From positions 1 to 64,000 of the forward strand of contig VGGU01000002.1 in NCBI GenBank assembly GCA_016868475.1: a stretch of 64,000 nucleotides of DNA. Reading direction: 5' to 3'. The position numbers and the translations under genes were made by a program. This stretch comes from Bacteroidota bacterium. GTDB taxonomy: Bacteria; Bacteroidota; Bacteroidia; Chitinophagales; Chitinophagaceae. Of this stretch, positions 44,777-55,683 are shown piece after piece. The notes below the pieces were generated by a model. It was not told the DNA's origin and did no database searches. It worked only from the letters and a program-made list of their open reading frames with translations. Position 1 is the first letter of the stretch. Each line of letters starts with the position of its first letter.

Positions 44777-44907
44777 ATCTGGTAAGATAGGAATTTTTTA
44801 GCGTACGAAATCAATTTGTACCCAATCTCCTTCTTTATTTTTTCCCACAGGGAAAATTGGTTCTTATTCCTTTAAATTTGTAGGTTCCCCTTTGCACAAG
44901 GGGCACA

Positions 44908-47900
44908 TTGATAATTGTGGCACTACCCCATCTCGTAAAACATATTTATACGCACGGCACGGATGAAGTGGTTCGTCGTGGAAAAAAAATACATGCCATT
45001 GGTTTTGTAGAACTTGTTGAACACGATCAGTTGTTTGGTACAGCTACTTTTCGAGTGCGCGATGATAGCTATAATACCTATTATAAAGTTTATATACATC
45101 ATTTTAAAGAACCCGGGGCCACCACTTTACGTTGCACTTGTCCGTATAATCTGGGGGAAATTTGCAGGCACGAAACAGCGGCCTTGCTTCAGTTACAAGA
45201 AATGTTGGATCGAGGGCACTTGCAAATAGGACAAGTTCAATACAACCAGCGGCACACGGTGGTTAAAATGAAAACCATTGATTTAAAAAATATACGATTA
45301 CTCTGTGGCCCGCAAATATTATCACAAGCCGAAACACATTTACGTACAAAAAAAGCGGCCATTGTATATGCAGAAAACGAAACAGTAAAAGCCAATGTTT
45401 CTTTAGATGGCGAAACGTATGAGGTGTTGATTCGAAAAAATGAGGAACGAAATTTTGATACCAGCTGTGATTATGAGGATACGCTGCGTCCGCTTTGTTT
45501 GCCCAAGGTAATTGTGCTGCTTCAATTATTACACACACATGGCGCAAATTATTTCGATAGCATACGAAACTGGGACAAGGAAAAGAATATGTTGTTGGAG
45601 GCCTACGGTTATTCATTAAAAGACGATCTCTCTGGCAAGTTTGAATTTACCTATAAGGATAGCAAACCATTTTTGCGAGTGTTGGATGCCGAGATAAAAC
45701 GAGTGACTACCCCTGCTTCAACGCCAAGGCCAGTTCTATTTCCAACAAAACCATTGCTTAAAGAGGAGGAAGTGACGGTGATCTCCAATCCTGAGTGGAC
45801 TCAACGCATTGGGGTGGTAGTGAATTTTAATAAAAAAGAATTTCCACGCTTTTCCATAGATGTAATAATGGGTGAACCAACCCAAGACAGTGTTGGATTT
45901 GCCGGGCGTGTGGAAAAACTGGATGTATCACGATTTGTAGAAGTTGAGGATATCAGTGAGTCCGATCGGGAGTTATTGCAAGCTGTTCGAAAATTACAGG
46001 ATGCAGAAATAAAAAAATATCTCAGTCGTAATTCTCCGTTTTCGGGCATATGGGATAGCATTGTGCATCAGGAGGGAGATGATCTACCTGACGAAACAAA
46101 AGAGTTGATTACCGAGTACCTGCTTCCCAAACTGCATCGCTTGTTCCGGGATTTAGCCGACTCCTCTTTTGTTTTTCGACTTGGTATGGGCAAAGCATTT
46201 AAAACAGCCAATCTGGAACCGCTTGAATTGAGCGCAGAATATTTAACACCACAGTTTCAGATTAAAAAAAATTCACATTACGCTATTCATGCACAAGTAA
46301 AAGTTGGCGCATTGGAATTGAGCTTGAAGGATAACGAATGCTCTTCGCCTCTTTTATTTGAACAAAATGGAGTTTGCTATTGCTGGAAAACAAAAGAGAT
46401 CATTCAGTTGAATGAAACCTTTTTACCAGATAGTCGAATTAATTATCCCATAGCAGATTGGGCAGCAACCATGCAACAAGTTGTTTTACCGCTTTCACGC
46501 AAATACACGGTAAGATTTGATAAAGCACTGACCAAAGAAATTCGAGGGGTTAATCCTGAGGCAAAAATTCAACTTACAGAAAAAGGAGATTATCTATTAT
46601 TCAAACCCGGTTTTGTTTACGAGGGGTTTGAAGCAAGCGCTACGGATGGAGATCGAGTATTGATTCCCCAGGAAGAAGGAGTAATGGTTGTGCATAGAAA
46701 TCGTGACAAAGAAGAATTGTTCTTACAAAGACTGGCTTCTTTGCATTCTGGCTTTGTGCATAATGAAGAAGACGGAACCTATGCTTTAAAAGGAGCTGAA
46801 GTGTTGCGCAATAATTGGTTCTTCCTTTTTATTGATGCGATGAAAGAATCCAAAACCCCGGTATTTGGATTTGAAAATCTGCAGCACTATCGGTTTAACA
46901 CGGCCAAACCCCAAACGCAAATATTTATCAGCAGCCATACGGACTGGTTTGACGCTAAGGTCAACATTGCTTTTGGCAACCAACAAATAACCGTAGCGGA
47001 TGTAAAAAAAGCAATAGCCAACAACCAACAGTTTGTGCAATTAAGTGATGGCACATTGGGTATTTTACCTGAGGATTGGCTGAAAAAGTATGCCTTGCTA
47101 TTTAGAGTAGGTGAAGGGAAAACGGATACCTTAAAACTTTCCCGTTATCATTTGGGAATAATTGATGAATTATATGAGCATCGAAATCAACAGGAGCTGG
47201 AATTACAACTTGAGGAAAAATATGAGCAGCTTCGGCAGTTTGATCAAATAAAAAAAATTGAACCGCCCAAGTCCTTGCAACCCATTTTACGTCCCTATCA
47301 ATTATCCGGCTATCAATGGCTAAATTATCTTAAAGAGGTTAGCTGGGGTGGGATCCTTGCAGATGATATGGGATTGGGAAAAACGGTTCAAGCGCTGTCT
47401 TACCTGGAATATTTCAAAAACCAAGAAGGGGAGCTTCGCGCTTTGGTAATTTGCCCAACTACATTGATCTATAATTGGGAAAATGAAATAAAAAAGTTCA
47501 CCCCCTCTTTACGACATCGCATTCATCACGGGCCTCAACGCATTCGTAACAAAGAAGCATTTGAAAAATTTGATATCGTCATTACTACTTATGGTACTTT
47601 ACGAAGCGATATTAAAATTTTGAGTACACTCAAATTTGATTATGTGGTGTTGGACGAATCACAAGCCATTAAAAATCCCACGAGTAAGGTTACACGCGCC
47701 GCGCAACTACTACAATCTCAGCATCGCATATGTATGAGCGGAACTCCGCTACAGAATAACACCTTTGATATTTATGCGCAAATGAACTTCTTAAACCCGG
47801 GCATGCTTGGGTCGGTAGAATTTTTCCGCAACGAATTTGCCATTCCCATTGACAAGCTGGGGGAACCCGACCGAAAGGAGCATCTTCGAAAGCTGCTTTA

Positions 47901-48675
47901 TCCGTTTATTTTAAGACGAACTAAGGAGCAAGTAGCCAAGGACCTGCCTGAAAAACAAGAAATGGTCTTGTATTGTGAAATGGAACAGAAGCAGAGAGAT
48001 ATTTACGATGCATATCGTAATGAATATAGAAATCAGATACTTGGAGCCATTGAAACAAAGGGGGTGCAAAAATCACAACTTACCATCTTACAGGGGCTGA
48101 TGAAACTTAGACAAATCTGTGATTCCCCCGCAATTCTCAACGAAAAGGAAAAATACCCAAACTATTCTATAAAGCTAGATGAGTTATCCCGTCAGTTGAT
48201 TGAAGAAATCAGCAATCATAAAGCATTGATTTTTTCACAGTTTCTTGGGATGTTAGCCTTGATTCGGGCTAAACTGGAGGAGTTGGGAATCCCCTATGTA
48301 TATTTTGATGGAAGCACTACTGCTCCAGAGAGAGAAAAAGCTATCCAACAGTTTCAGCAACAGGACAAGATTCGAATATTTTTAATTTCCCTCAAGGCTG
48401 GAGGCGTGGGCTTAAACCTCACAGCTGCAGACTATGTCTATATCATGGATCCTTGGTGGAATCCTGCTGTAGAGCAACAGGCAATTGACAGGACGCATCG
48501 AATTGGACAAACTAAAAATATTTTTGCCTATAGAATGATCTGCAAGGATAGCATTGAAGACAAGATCCTTCAGTTGCAAGATCGAAAGCGTTCACTTGCA
48601 AAAGATATTATTACAGACGAGGCCGGCTTTGTAAAGAGCCTATCCCGCGAAGATGTGGAATATCTCTTCGGTTAG
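44908..48675 (+). CDS. SWIM zinc-finger SNF2-family helicase
   Basis: The protein has up to 1255 residues; the start is a TTG at 44908 or GTG at 44917, with no ATG before the zinc finger. The SWIM motif is C76-x-C78-x7-C86-x-H88 (CTCPYNLGEICRH). The SNF2 ATPase lies in about residues 795-1250: ADDMGLGKTVQAL (motif I), VVLDESQAIKNP (motif II), LISLKAGGVGLNL and QAIDRTHRIGQ (motif VI). It is an ATP-driven DNA translocase, likely in repair or transcription recycling. A TAAATTTG box ends at 44880. Confidence 0.93.
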   Translation: MIIVALPHLVKHIYTHGTDEVVRRGKKIHAIGFVELVEHDQLFGTATFRVRDDSYNTYYKVYIHHFKEPGATTLRCTCPYNLGEICRHETAALLQLQEMLDRGHLQIGQVQYNQRHTVVKMKTIDLKNIRLLCGPQILSQAETHLRTKKAAIVYAENETVKANVSLDGETYEVLIRKNEERNFDTSCDYEDTLRPLCLPKVIVLLQLLHTHGANYFDSIRNWDKEKNMLLEAYGYSLKDDLSGKFEFTYKDSKPFLRVLDAEIKRVTTPASTPRPVLFPTKPLLKEEEVTVISNPEWTQRIGVVVNFNKKEFPRFSIDVIMGEPTQDSVGFAGRVEKLDVSRFVEVEDISESDRELLQAVRKLQDAEIKKYLSRNSPFSGIWDSIVHQEGDDLPDETKELITEYLLPKLHRLFRDLADSSFVFRLGMGKAFKTANLEPLELSAEYLTPQFQIKKNSHYAIHAQVKVGALELSLKDNECSSPLLFEQNGVCYCWKTKEIIQLNETFLPDSRINYPIADWAATMQQVVLPLSRKYTVRFDKALTKEIRGVNPEAKIQLTEKGDYLLFKPGFVYEGFEASATDGDRVLIPQEEGVMVVHRNRDKEELFLQRLASLHSGFVHNEEDGTYALKGAEVLRNNWFFLFIDAMKESKTPVFGFENLQHYRFNTAKPQTQIFISSHTDWFDAKVNIAFGNQQITVADVKKAIANNQQFVQLSDGTLGILPEDWLKKYALLFRVGEGKTDTLKLSRYHLGIIDELYEHRNQQELELQLEEKYEQLRQFDQIKKIEPPKSLQPILRPYQLSGYQWLNYLKEVSWGGILADDMGLGKTVQALSYLEYFKNQEGELRALVICPTTLIYNWENEIKKFTPSLRHRIHHGPQRIRNKEAFEKFDIVITTYGTLRSDIKILSTLKFDYVVLDESQAIKNPTSKVTRAAQLLQSQHRICMSGTPLQNNTFDIYAQMNFLNPGMLGSVEFFRNEFAIPIDKLGEPDRKEHLRKLLYPFILRRTKEQVAKDLPEKQEMVLYCEMEQKQRDIYDAYRNEYRNQILGAIETKGVQKSQLTILQGLMKLRQICDSPAILNEKEKYPNYSIKLDELSRQLIEEISNHKALIFSQFLGMLALIRAKLEELGIPYVYFDGSTTAPEREKAIQQFQQQDKIRIFLISLKAGGVGLNLTAADYVYIMDPWWNPAVEQQAIDRTHRIGQTKNIFAYRMICKDSIEDKILQLQDRKRSLAKDIITDEAGFVKSLSREDVEYLFG

Positions 48676-48706
48676 GTTTTAACAAGTTTCTCCCTTCCTT
48701 TACGTT

Positions 48707-48714
48707 TAACTTTG
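48707..48714 (+). promoter_or_regulatory. -7 promoter element of the outer-membrane protein gene
   Basis: TAACTTTG matches TAnnTTTG and ends 18 nt before the ATG at 48733. This supports that start over an in-frame TTG at 48712 that lies inside the box. Confidence 0.5.
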
Positions 48715-48732
48715 CGGACTTTAAATTTACTT

Positions 48733-51669
48733 ATGAGAAAGTACATTGGTTTACTCCTTTTAGTCTTGTGTATTGGAAATGGAGCCATGGCCCAACGGGC
48801 CGATGGAGTTATCAAGGGGCAGCTTACTGATTCCAGCGGTAAGCAACCTATTATGGATGCAACGGTATCGGTAATAAACAGTAAGGATTCCTCTCTGGCC
48901 AGCTTTGCATTGACTTCCAAGAAAGGTGATTTTGAGATCAATAATTTACTGCCCGGAGATTATCGGTTGATCATAAGCAGCAAAGGTTTTGAGGAGATTA
49001 GTCGAAATCTCAGTATCAGTGCAGAGAAAAAAATAATTGATCTCGGTTCGCTAATGATGAGCAAAGATTACAAGACGCTGGAGGGTGTTGTGGTTACAAC
49101 AGAATCTCCCATTGTAGTAAAAAATGATACCGTACAATTTAATACCAGCGGTTTCAAAACCATCCCTAACGCCACTGTGGAAGATTTACTCAAGAAAATT
49201 CCCGGAATGGAAGTAGATAAGGAAGGAACAGTAAAGGCACAGGGCGAACAAGTCCAGCGAATAATTGTTGACGGGAAAGAATTTTTTGGGAACGATCCCA
49301 AATTGGCCACTAAAAATCTTACGGCGGATATGGTGGAAAGTGTGCAAGTGTTCGATGACATGAGTGAACAATCCAAATTTACCCGAATCGATGACGGAAG
49401 CAGGAGCAAAACCATCAACATCAAATTAAAGAAGGATAAAAACAAAGGATATTTTACTCGGGCCTTGGCAGGTGCTGGCAGTAACGATCGATTTGAAGGA
49501 AATCTAAGCTTTAACAACTTCAATGGCAATAAGCGATTTTCTGCACTATTTAATACCAACAACATTAACAAACAGGGATTTTCTTTTAATGATATAATTA
49601 GCGCCATGGGAGGGTTCAGTGGTTTTGGCAGCGGAGGAAATAGCAGCGGAAGTGGAGGTGGTGGGTTTGGTGGTGGAAGCGGTGGTGGTGGATTTGGTGG
49701 CGGGATGCAAGTGATTTCTACCGGAAGAAGCGGTGGTGGATTCGGCGGTAGTTTTGGGGGGCAAAACACCGGGGTTATTCGCTCACTTTCATCCGGACTT
49801 AATTTCAGTAATGAGTGGGGAACAAAAACAAAGTTTACGGGGAGTTACTTTTTTTCTGATTCCAGACCCGTACAGGAACAAAATATTCTTCGCCAGACAT
49901 TTTTTGTAAACGACTCAATCGCTTATCAAAACAGAACCAGTCGATCCGATAATTTAAATCAAAATCATCGCGTTAATATTCGATTTGAATATCAGATCGA
50001 TTCGCTCACTTCTATACTATATACGCCACAGTTAACGCTGCAGCATTCTGACAACAGTAGTTTTGACTCCAGCATGACTACCTCTCAAACTCCAACACGC
50101 TCTTACACCGCTATTCGAACCAACTCACGAAATGCAAATGTGAGAGATGGAAGTAATTTCAATAATAATATTTTATTCCGCAGAAAATTTAAAAAAATAG
50201 GAAGGACCATTACCATTGGATTGAGTAGCACATGGGGAATGAGCGAATCGGATGGAAAAACAATATCTAATAACCACTTTTTCCTTCCCGATGGCAATCC
50301 GGTTTTATACTTTGCCCAGAATCAACAATATTCACAAGCTATTAAAACCAGAAATAATATAGTGAGCACATCTTATACTGAGCCACTGGGAAACAATAAA
50401 TTGTTGGAAATCAATTATGCGTATACCAATAACTTCAGCCGCTCAGAAAAGGAAACGTTCAATTACAATGCTAGCAATGACAAGTACGATAATCCTAATC
50501 TGCTTCAAACTAATCGGTTTAAAAATTTATTTGAAGCGCATCGTACCGGCTTGAATTTTCGTGTGCAAGAGAAAAAATATAATTACCAAATGGGTGTAGG
50601 AGTGCAACAATCCTTATTAGAGAATCATACCTATCAAGCAGCTACCAGAAAAGACTCTTTGATCAGGCAAAACTTTACTAATTTTTTCCCAACAGCTAAT
50701 TTCAACTATACGCCTTCTCGTAGTAAGAATCTTAGATTCTCTTATAACGGGCGCACTAATCAGCCTACGGTAACGCAGTTGCAAAATGTACCGGATGTAA
50801 CCGACACTCTAAATGTTCGCATTGGGAATCCTGGTTTGAAGCAAGAGTTTACGCATAATGTAAACCTTGGTTATAACACCTTCAACCTGGCAACCTTCCG
50901 GTTTGTAGCTGCAAATATCAATATCAGCGCTACCAACAATCGTATTGTAAACAGCATCATCACGCGTGGTCCTGTGCAAACTACAACCTACGCCAACGTA
51001 AACGGTTATCTGAGAGGGTTCTCCTATTTTACATTGGGCCTGCCCTTTAAAAATCCAAAACTGAAAGGTTCCAATATCAACACTACAAATACCATGCTTT
51101 ATCTGCGTGATATCAGTTTGATCAACAAGCGAGAGAATATTACACAAACATTCACACTTACACAAGGTGTAGGAGTCAATATCAGCAAAGAAAAATTTGA
51201 TATTGGGTTACGCACCAACTTTGGGTATAACAAACTGAATTATTCTATAAACAGCAAGCTGAATGAGGAGTACTGGACGCAAACCTACAATGCAGATCTT
51301 ACCTATAAATTGCCTGCCAGCTTTATAATCACTACAAATTTTGATTACCTGATTAACACAGGGCGTGCTGCCGGGTTCAATCAACGAATTCCCTTGTTGG
51401 GAGCCAGCATAAGCAAGCTGATGTTTAAAAATAAAAATGGGGAGTTAAAAATATCGGCCAACGATTTACTCAATCAAAATCAAAGCATTACTCGTACAGC
51501 TGGTGACAACTATTTACAGGATACACGCAGCATGGTTTTGCGTCGATATTTTCTGGTTAGTTTCTTGTTTAACCTAAATAAAACAGGCGGGAAAATACCG
51601 CAGCAACAAACCATCCCGGGCATGCCAAGATTTATGACACGCGAAATGCGTGACGTTCGAATGTTCTAA
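48733..51669 (+). CDS. outer-membrane beta-barrel protein with CarboxypepD_reg-like domain
   Basis: The protein has 978 residues from the ATG at 48733, with a signal peptide (1-20, ending AMAQ). A carboxypeptidase-regulatory-like beta-sandwich (about 23-105) and a plug-like domain ([33 protein letters not shown]) come next. A large TonB-receptor-like barrel of the beta-barrel family follows. A very Gly/Ser-rich stretch (about 292-343) sits in the early barrel region. It lacks an evident TonB box and a SusD partner, so its cargo is unknown. Confidence 0.9.
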   Translation: MRKYIGLLLLVLCIGNGAMAQRADGVIKGQLTDSSGKQPIMDATVSVINSKDSSLASFALTSKKGDFEINNLLPGDYRLIISSKGFEEISRNLSISAEKKIIDLGSLMMSKDYKTLEGVVVTTESPIVVKNDTVQFNTSGFKTIPNATVEDLLKKIPGMEVDKEGTVKAQGEQVQRIIVDGKEFFGNDPKLATKNLTADMVESVQVFDDMSEQSKFTRIDDGSRSKTINIKLKKDKNKGYFTRALAGAGSNDRFEGNLSFNNFNGNKRFSALFNTNNINKQGFSFNDIISAMGGFSGFGSGGNSSGSGGGGFGGGSGGGGFGGGMQVISTGRSGGGFGGSFGGQNTGVIRSLSSGLNFSNEWGTKTKFTGSYFFSDSRPVQEQNILRQTFFVNDSIAYQNRTSRSDNLNQNHRVNIRFEYQIDSLTSILYTPQLTLQHSDNSSFDSSMTTSQTPTRSYTAIRTNSRNANVRDGSNFNNNILFRRKFKKIGRTITIGLSSTWGMSESDGKTISNNHFFLPDGNPVLYFAQNQQYSQAIKTRNNIVSTSYTEPLGNNKLLEINYAYTNNFSRSEKETFNYNASNDKYDNPNLLQTNRFKNLFEAHRTGLNFRVQEKKYNYQMGVGVQQSLLENHTYQAATRKDSLIRQNFTNFFPTANFNYTPSRSKNLRFSYNGRTNQPTVTQLQNVPDVTDTLNVRIGNPGLKQEFTHNVNLGYNTFNLATFRFVAANINISATNNRIVNSIITRGPVQTTTYANVNGYLRGFSYFTLGLPFKNPKLKGSNINTTNTMLYLRDISLINKRENITQTFTLTQGVGVNISKEKFDIGLRTNFGYNKLNYSINSKLNEEYWTQTYNADLTYKLPASFIITTNFDYLINTGRAAGFNQRIPLLGASISKLMFKNKNGELKISANDLLNQNQSITRTAGDNYLQDTRSMVLRRYFLVSFLFNLNKTGGKIPQQQTIPGMPRFMTREMRDVRMF

Positions 51670-51674
51670 AATAT

Positions 51675-52400
51675 TTATAGACTGGCCAGGTGAATATTAG
51701 CACGCACCAGATCTGCTGGTGTGTCAATGGCTATACTGTTGTAATTGGTTTTGACCATTCGGATTTTCTTGCCATGTTCGAGATAACGTAATTGCTCTAA
51801 TTTTTCAGTGGATTCCAAACTGGAAACCGGCCAAGTGGTAAACTCAAGCAATGCATTTTTTCTGAATGCATACACACCAATATGTTCGTAATAAGCAGCA
51901 GAGTGGCTGTTGTCTCGATTATACGGAATGGGATTTCTGCTGAAATACAAAGCGTCATTAGCTAAGTCTGTAACTACTTTAACAACATTGGGATCTTGAA
52001 TTAGTGTATGATCCAGAATTGGCTGCATCAATGATGCCACTTCTACCGTGGGGCTATCAAACGCATCTAATAAAGCTGCCAGCGGTTCTTTTTTTATAAA
52101 TGGGGTATCTCCTTGTACGTTGACAATAATGTCTGCGTCCATAGTGGCTGCTACTTCAGCAATTCGATCGGTTCCACTTTCAAAATGCCTTGTACTTCTT
52201 TTGCATACTCCACCAAATTTGTTGATTTCAACTTCAATTAGATCACTATCTGTTATTACAATAACCTGATCAAATAAGAGCGTGGCTTGTGTGGCTTCCG
52301 TCGTATGTCTAATTACGGTTTTATTGCCCAGGGATTGCAACAATTTTCCGGGAAATCGGCTGGCCGTATAACGAGCAGGAATCAGGGCTACAACTTTCAT
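51675..52400 (-). CDS. kdsB: 3-deoxy-manno-octulosonate cytidylyltransferase (CMP-KDO synthetase)
   Basis: The 241-residue protein has the nucleotidyltransferase start IPARYTASRFPGKLL, NVQGDTPFI and the Bacteroidota-type SRNPIPYNRD block. It activates KDO with CTP for lipid A/LPS core assembly in the cytoplasm. It is probably co-transcribed with the hydroxylase gene upstream (9-bp gap) and dnaN before that. Confidence 0.96.
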   Translation of the reverse strand: MKVVALIPARYTASRFPGKLLQSLGNKTVIRHTTEATQATLLFDQVIVITDSDLIEVEINKFGGVCKRSTRHFESGTDRIAEVAATMDADIIVNVQGDTPFIKKEPLAALLDAFDSPTVEVASLMQPILDHTLIQDPNVVKVVTDLANDALYFSRNPIPYNRDNSHSAAYYEHIGVYAFRKNALLEFTTWPVSSLESTEKLEQLRYLEHGKKIRMVKTNYNSIAIDTPADLVRANIHLASL

Positions 52401-52409
52401 GCCTGCAGT

Positions 52410-53234
52410 TTATTTTTTTTGTTTTTGAAAAGGACTTTTCAACAGGTTCAACAGATCCTCATCTTTTTCTTCCGGGTAATCCTTGTCAATTCCATATTGA
52501 ACGGACTTGATGTCCAGAAAACGGAAAGTGCCAAATAGTCGATCCCACACGGAAAACACCGCACCATAATTACTGTCGGTGTAGGGTTGTTTCCAATGAT
52601 GATGCACTTTGTGCATATTGGGAGAAATCAATACCCAACTCAACAATCGGTCTATAGTTGCAGGAAGACAAATATTTGCGTGTGTAAATGCAGTGGCCAC
52701 TACCACCAGCGTTTGATAGATCATCACCGTATACATGGGTGCGCCTGAAAAAAATATCAGTAACAAAAAAAAGATTCCTCTCAGCAGACTATCTCCCGGA
52801 TGATGACGAAGTCCTGTGGTTACATCTACTTTTTGATCACTATGATGTATAATATGAAAGCGCCAGAAAAATTTTTGTTGATGCATCACCCAATGCACCA
52901 GCCAACTGCTGAAATCAAGGGCCAACACTCCAATCAAAATAGTTAAACCCATCCCGGCACTACTCCAATAAATCAATCCAAACGATTGTTGAGCACACCA
53001 ATCAGACAAGGCCACGATCAAAATTGCCAGAAAGGTGTGAATAATCAAATGAATTAGCGTAAAAACAAAATTAATAGCGGCGTGTTGAAGTTTACCTTTT
53101 TGATATGGGAGTTTAAAAAGTGGGAAAGCTCCTTCGAGCATCCAAAAAAATAAAAGCCCTCCTACTAAAATGGCTAATCTCTCGGCGGGCCTTTGCTCAA
53201 GATCTTGAAAGTAGTTGATCCACTCCGACCACAT
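52410..53234 (-). CDS. sterol desaturase / fatty acid hydroxylase family membrane protein
   Basis: The 274-residue membrane protein has about four hydrophobic helices. The His-rich di-iron motifs of the family are HWVMHQQKFFWRFHIIHHSD (residues about 112-131) and NMHKVHHHW near 210. Members hydroxylate or desaturate lipid chains with O2. Neighbouring kdsB hints at envelope lipid modification, but the substrate is not known. Confidence 0.88.
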   Translation of the reverse strand: MWSEWINYFQDLEQRPAERLAILVGGLLFFWMLEGAFPLFKLPYQKGKLQHAAINFVFTLIHLIIHTFLAILIVALSDWCAQQSFGLIYWSSAGMGLTILIGVLALDFSSWLVHWVMHQQKFFWRFHIIHHSDQKVDVTTGLRHHPGDSLLRGIFFLLLIFFSGAPMYTVMIYQTLVVVATAFTHANICLPATIDRLLSWVLISPNMHKVHHHWKQPYTDSNYGAVFSVWDRLFGTFRFLDIKSVQYGIDKDYPEEKDEDLLNLLKSPFQKQKK

Positions 53235-53244
53235 GATAGTACAT

Positions 53245-54360
53245 TTATTGATTCAGCATCAATGGCATGATAAGCATTTGCAGTTCCTCATTGTCCCCTA
53301 TGGTTAAAGGGCGTAGGATTCCTGCTTTATTAGGAGTAGATAATTCAATCAGTACGTCTTCGCTTTCCGTAGCCCCCAGCATTTCAATTAAAAACTTGGC
53401 GTTGAAGGCAATTACTAAATCCTCTCCGTTGTATTGACATTTCATACGTTCGTTCCCTTCAAAACTAAAATCCACATCCTGCGCAGTTAATTGTAACTCG
53501 CTGCCGGTAATACTCAAGGCAACCTGGTTGGTGCTTTTATTACTGAAAATGCTTACGCGACGTAACGCACTTTGAAATGACATCTTGTCTACAGTCAACG
53601 TGTAAGGATTTCCGGTAGGAATTACTACTTTATAATCCGGGAAGCGGGCATCAATCAATCGGCAGCTCATTTGAGTAGTACCATAACTGATAAACAAATG
53701 GTTGTTGTTATAGTTTATGGTAACTGCCTGTTCTGTATCGGGTACAGCAGCTTTAACCAGATTCAATGGCTTCTTGGGAACAATAAAAGAATCTGTTTTA
53801 GGACACTTGATATCTGTGCGCTTATAGCGAACCAATCGATGTGCATCGGTGGCCACACACTGCAAGCCCTTTTTATCTAATTCAAAAAACACACCTGTCA
53901 TAGCTGGACGAAGATCGTCGTTGCTGGTTGCAAATAAAGTTTTGTTGATGGCAGTAAGCAGCGCCGTTGCGCTCATCTCAAAAGAAGTGGTATCATCTGC
54001 ACTGGGCTCTTTTGGGAAGTTATCTGGATTTTCGCCCATCACCTTATACTTCCCATTGTCGCTGGTTATTTCAATGGCAAAATTCTTGTCAATAGTAAAA
54101 GTGAGGGGTTGGTCTCCAATATTTTTTAATGAGTCCATCAAAATACGAGCAGGAATACAAACCTTTCCGGTATCCTTAGCTTCAATATCAAGTTGCACAC
54201 GCATCACGGTTTCCAGATCGGTGGCCACTACGGTTAGTTTCTTCTTTTCCACTTCAAACAAAAAGTCCTCCAATATGGGAAGAACCGTGTTGGTGTTAAT
54301 AACACCGGAAATGTGCTGCAACTGTTTCAAAAGCACCGAAGAATTCGCAATGAATTTCAT
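53245..54360 (-). CDS. dnaN: DNA polymerase III beta sliding clamp
   Basis: The 371-residue protein has the three-domain clamp layout. The N-terminal MKFIANSSVLLKQLQHISGVI, the middle ATDAHRLVRYKR block and the C-terminal LLMPLMLNQ (usual MPMR-like end) are all present. It encircles DNA and tethers polymerase III. It is not next to dnaA or recF, so it is not in the classical origin-type cluster. recX is divergent. Confidence 0.96.
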   Translation of the reverse strand: MKFIANSSVLLKQLQHISGVINTNTVLPILEDFLFEVEKKKLTVVATDLETVMRVQLDIEAKDTGKVCIPARILMDSLKNIGDQPLTFTIDKNFAIEITSDNGKYKVMGENPDNFPKEPSADDTTSFEMSATALLTAINKTLFATSNDDLRPAMTGVFFELDKKGLQCVATDAHRLVRYKRTDIKCPKTDSFIVPKKPLNLVKAAVPDTEQAVTINYNNNHLFISYGTTQMSCRLIDARFPDYKVVIPTGNPYTLTVDKMSFQSALRRVSIFSNKSTNQVALSITGSELQLTAQDVDFSFEGNERMKCQYNGEDLVIAFNAKFLIEMLGATESEDVLIELSTPNKAGILRPLTIGDNEELQMLIMPLMLNQ

Positions 54361-54405
54361 ACCATTTCTATTGATGGGTTGATGGCGAAACTACTGATTT
54401 TATGG

Positions 54406-54413
54406 TAGATTTG
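54406..54413 (+). promoter_or_regulatory. -7 promoter element of recX
   Basis: TAGATTTG matches TAnnTTTG and ends just 5 nt before the recX ATG at 54419, with TTG at 54379-54381 (24-bp spacer). The mRNA would begin at or next to the start codon. Confidence 0.45.
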
Positions 54414-54418
54414 GAGGG

Positions 54419-54883
54419 ATGTATAAAAAGGCATTCACGCCCGAACAGGCACTTCAAAAACTGCGTCATTACTGTGCTTATCAGGAGCGTTCTCACCAAG
54501 AGGCCCGGGAAAAACTCTTTCAGTTAGGGTGTTCCTCCCGGATGCATGATGAAATTATTAGTTCGTTGATACAGGACAATTACTTAAACGAGGAGCGTTT
54601 TGCTATTGCCTATGCCGGCGGAAAGTGGAGGGCCAAACATTGGGGGCGAATTCGTATTAAGTTGGAACTGCAACAACGAAAGATCAGTGCCTATTGTATA
54701 CGCAAAGCACTGGAACAGATTGAGGAAGAACACTATCAAAAAGTGCTGGAAGCTCAGGCACTTAAAAAGTATAGCGCATTGAAACAGCATCAATATATTA
54801 TACGAAAGAAAAAAACAATAGATTATCTGGTAGGCCGGGGATTTGAACCCTCACTGGTTCGCTCTATTGTTTCCAAATTTTAA
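54419..54883 (+). CDS. recX: RecX family regulatory protein
   Basis: The 154-residue protein is made of three-helix repeats typical of RecX. Recognisable parts are the CAYQERSHQEAREKLFQLG segment near residue 18, LIQDNYLNEERFAIAYAGGKWRAKHWG near 45 and the closing YLVGRGFEPSLVRSIV. RecX binds RecA filaments and limits recombinase activity. recA is not adjacent. It precedes the nitrilase gene by 5 bp. Confidence 0.92.
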   Translation: MYKKAFTPEQALQKLRHYCAYQERSHQEAREKLFQLGCSSRMHDEIISSLIQDNYLNEERFAIAYAGGKWRAKHWGRIRIKLELQQRKISAYCIRKALEQIEEEHYQKVLEAQALKKYSALKQHQYIIRKKKTIDYLVGRGFEPSLVRSIVSKF

Positions 54884-54888
54884 ATCTT

Positions 54889-55683
54889 ATGTCAACCATT
54901 ACCGTTTCTTTAATACAAACCACGCTTCATTGGGAGGACAAGGCGGCTAATCGACAGCACATTGAAGAAAAAATAGCTACGCTTACCGGCAAAACGCAGG
55001 TGGTACTATTGCCCGAAATGTTCACTACGGGGTTTAGTATGAACCCCTCCCAACTCGCTGAAAAGATGGAGGGGGAATCTGTACAATGGTTAAGAAGCAT
55101 GGCCGTGCAATACCGATTGATTTTAGCCGGAAGTTTGATTGTTGAGGAAGATGGGAAGTACTTCAACAGATTGATTTGGATGCTACCCACTGGTCTGTTT
55201 GGCTATTATGATAAGCGTCACCTATTTGCTTTTGCAGGGGAGGATAAACAATACACTGCTGGAAATAAACGATTGGTCACTGCTGTTAATGGCTGGCGAT
55301 TTAACCTACAAATCTGTTATGATTTACGATTCCCGGTATGGGCTCGCCAACAAGTTTCAAACGGAGAGCCTGAATATGATGTACTGGTTTATGTAGCTAA
55401 TTGGCCTGAAAAAAGAAGACAGGCCTGGATTACACTATTACAAGCACGGGCTATTGAAAACCAGTGCTATGTAATAGGCGTAAACAGAATTGGTGAAGAT
55501 GGAAAGGGGGTTTATCACAGTGGCGATAGTATGGTGATTGATCCATTGGGCGAGATTTTGTTTGCCCAAAAAGACCAGGAAGCAATTCATTCTATTACGC
55601 TGAATAAAGAAAGGCTCATTGAACTGCGTCAAGCCCTTCCCTTTCTAAAAGATGGGGATAAATTTGGACTATTTCCTGGCTAA
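54889..55683 (+). CDS. nitrilase-superfamily amidohydrolase (omega-amidase-like)
   Basis: The 264-residue protein has the catalytic triad E43 (LLPEMFTTG), K109 (YDKRHLF) and C143 (QICYDLRFPVW). The sequence most resembles the Nit2/YafV omega-amidase branch, which hydrolyses alpha-ketoglutaramate or ketosuccinamate. It overlaps the end of thiL (convergent) by 15 bp. Confidence 0.92.
   Translation: MSTITVSLIQTTLHWEDKAANRQHIEEKIATLTGKTQVVLLPEMFTTGFSMNPSQLAEKMEGESVQWLRSMAVQYRLILAGSLIVEEDGKYFNRLIWMLPTGLFGYYDKRHLFAFAGEDKQYTAGNKRLVTAVNGWRFNLQICYDLRFPVWARQQVSNGEPEYDVLVYVANWPEKRRQAWITLLQARAIENQCYVIGVNRIGEDGKGVYHSGDSMVIDPLGEILFAQKDQEAIHSITLNKERLIELRQALPFLKDGDKFGLFPG

Noticed and set aside
49068-49769. 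233-codon minus-strand frame, Pro-rich, opposite the outer-membrane protein
   Set aside because: It is the mirror of the Gly-rich coding stretch of the real gene, which has a signal peptide and barrel pattern.
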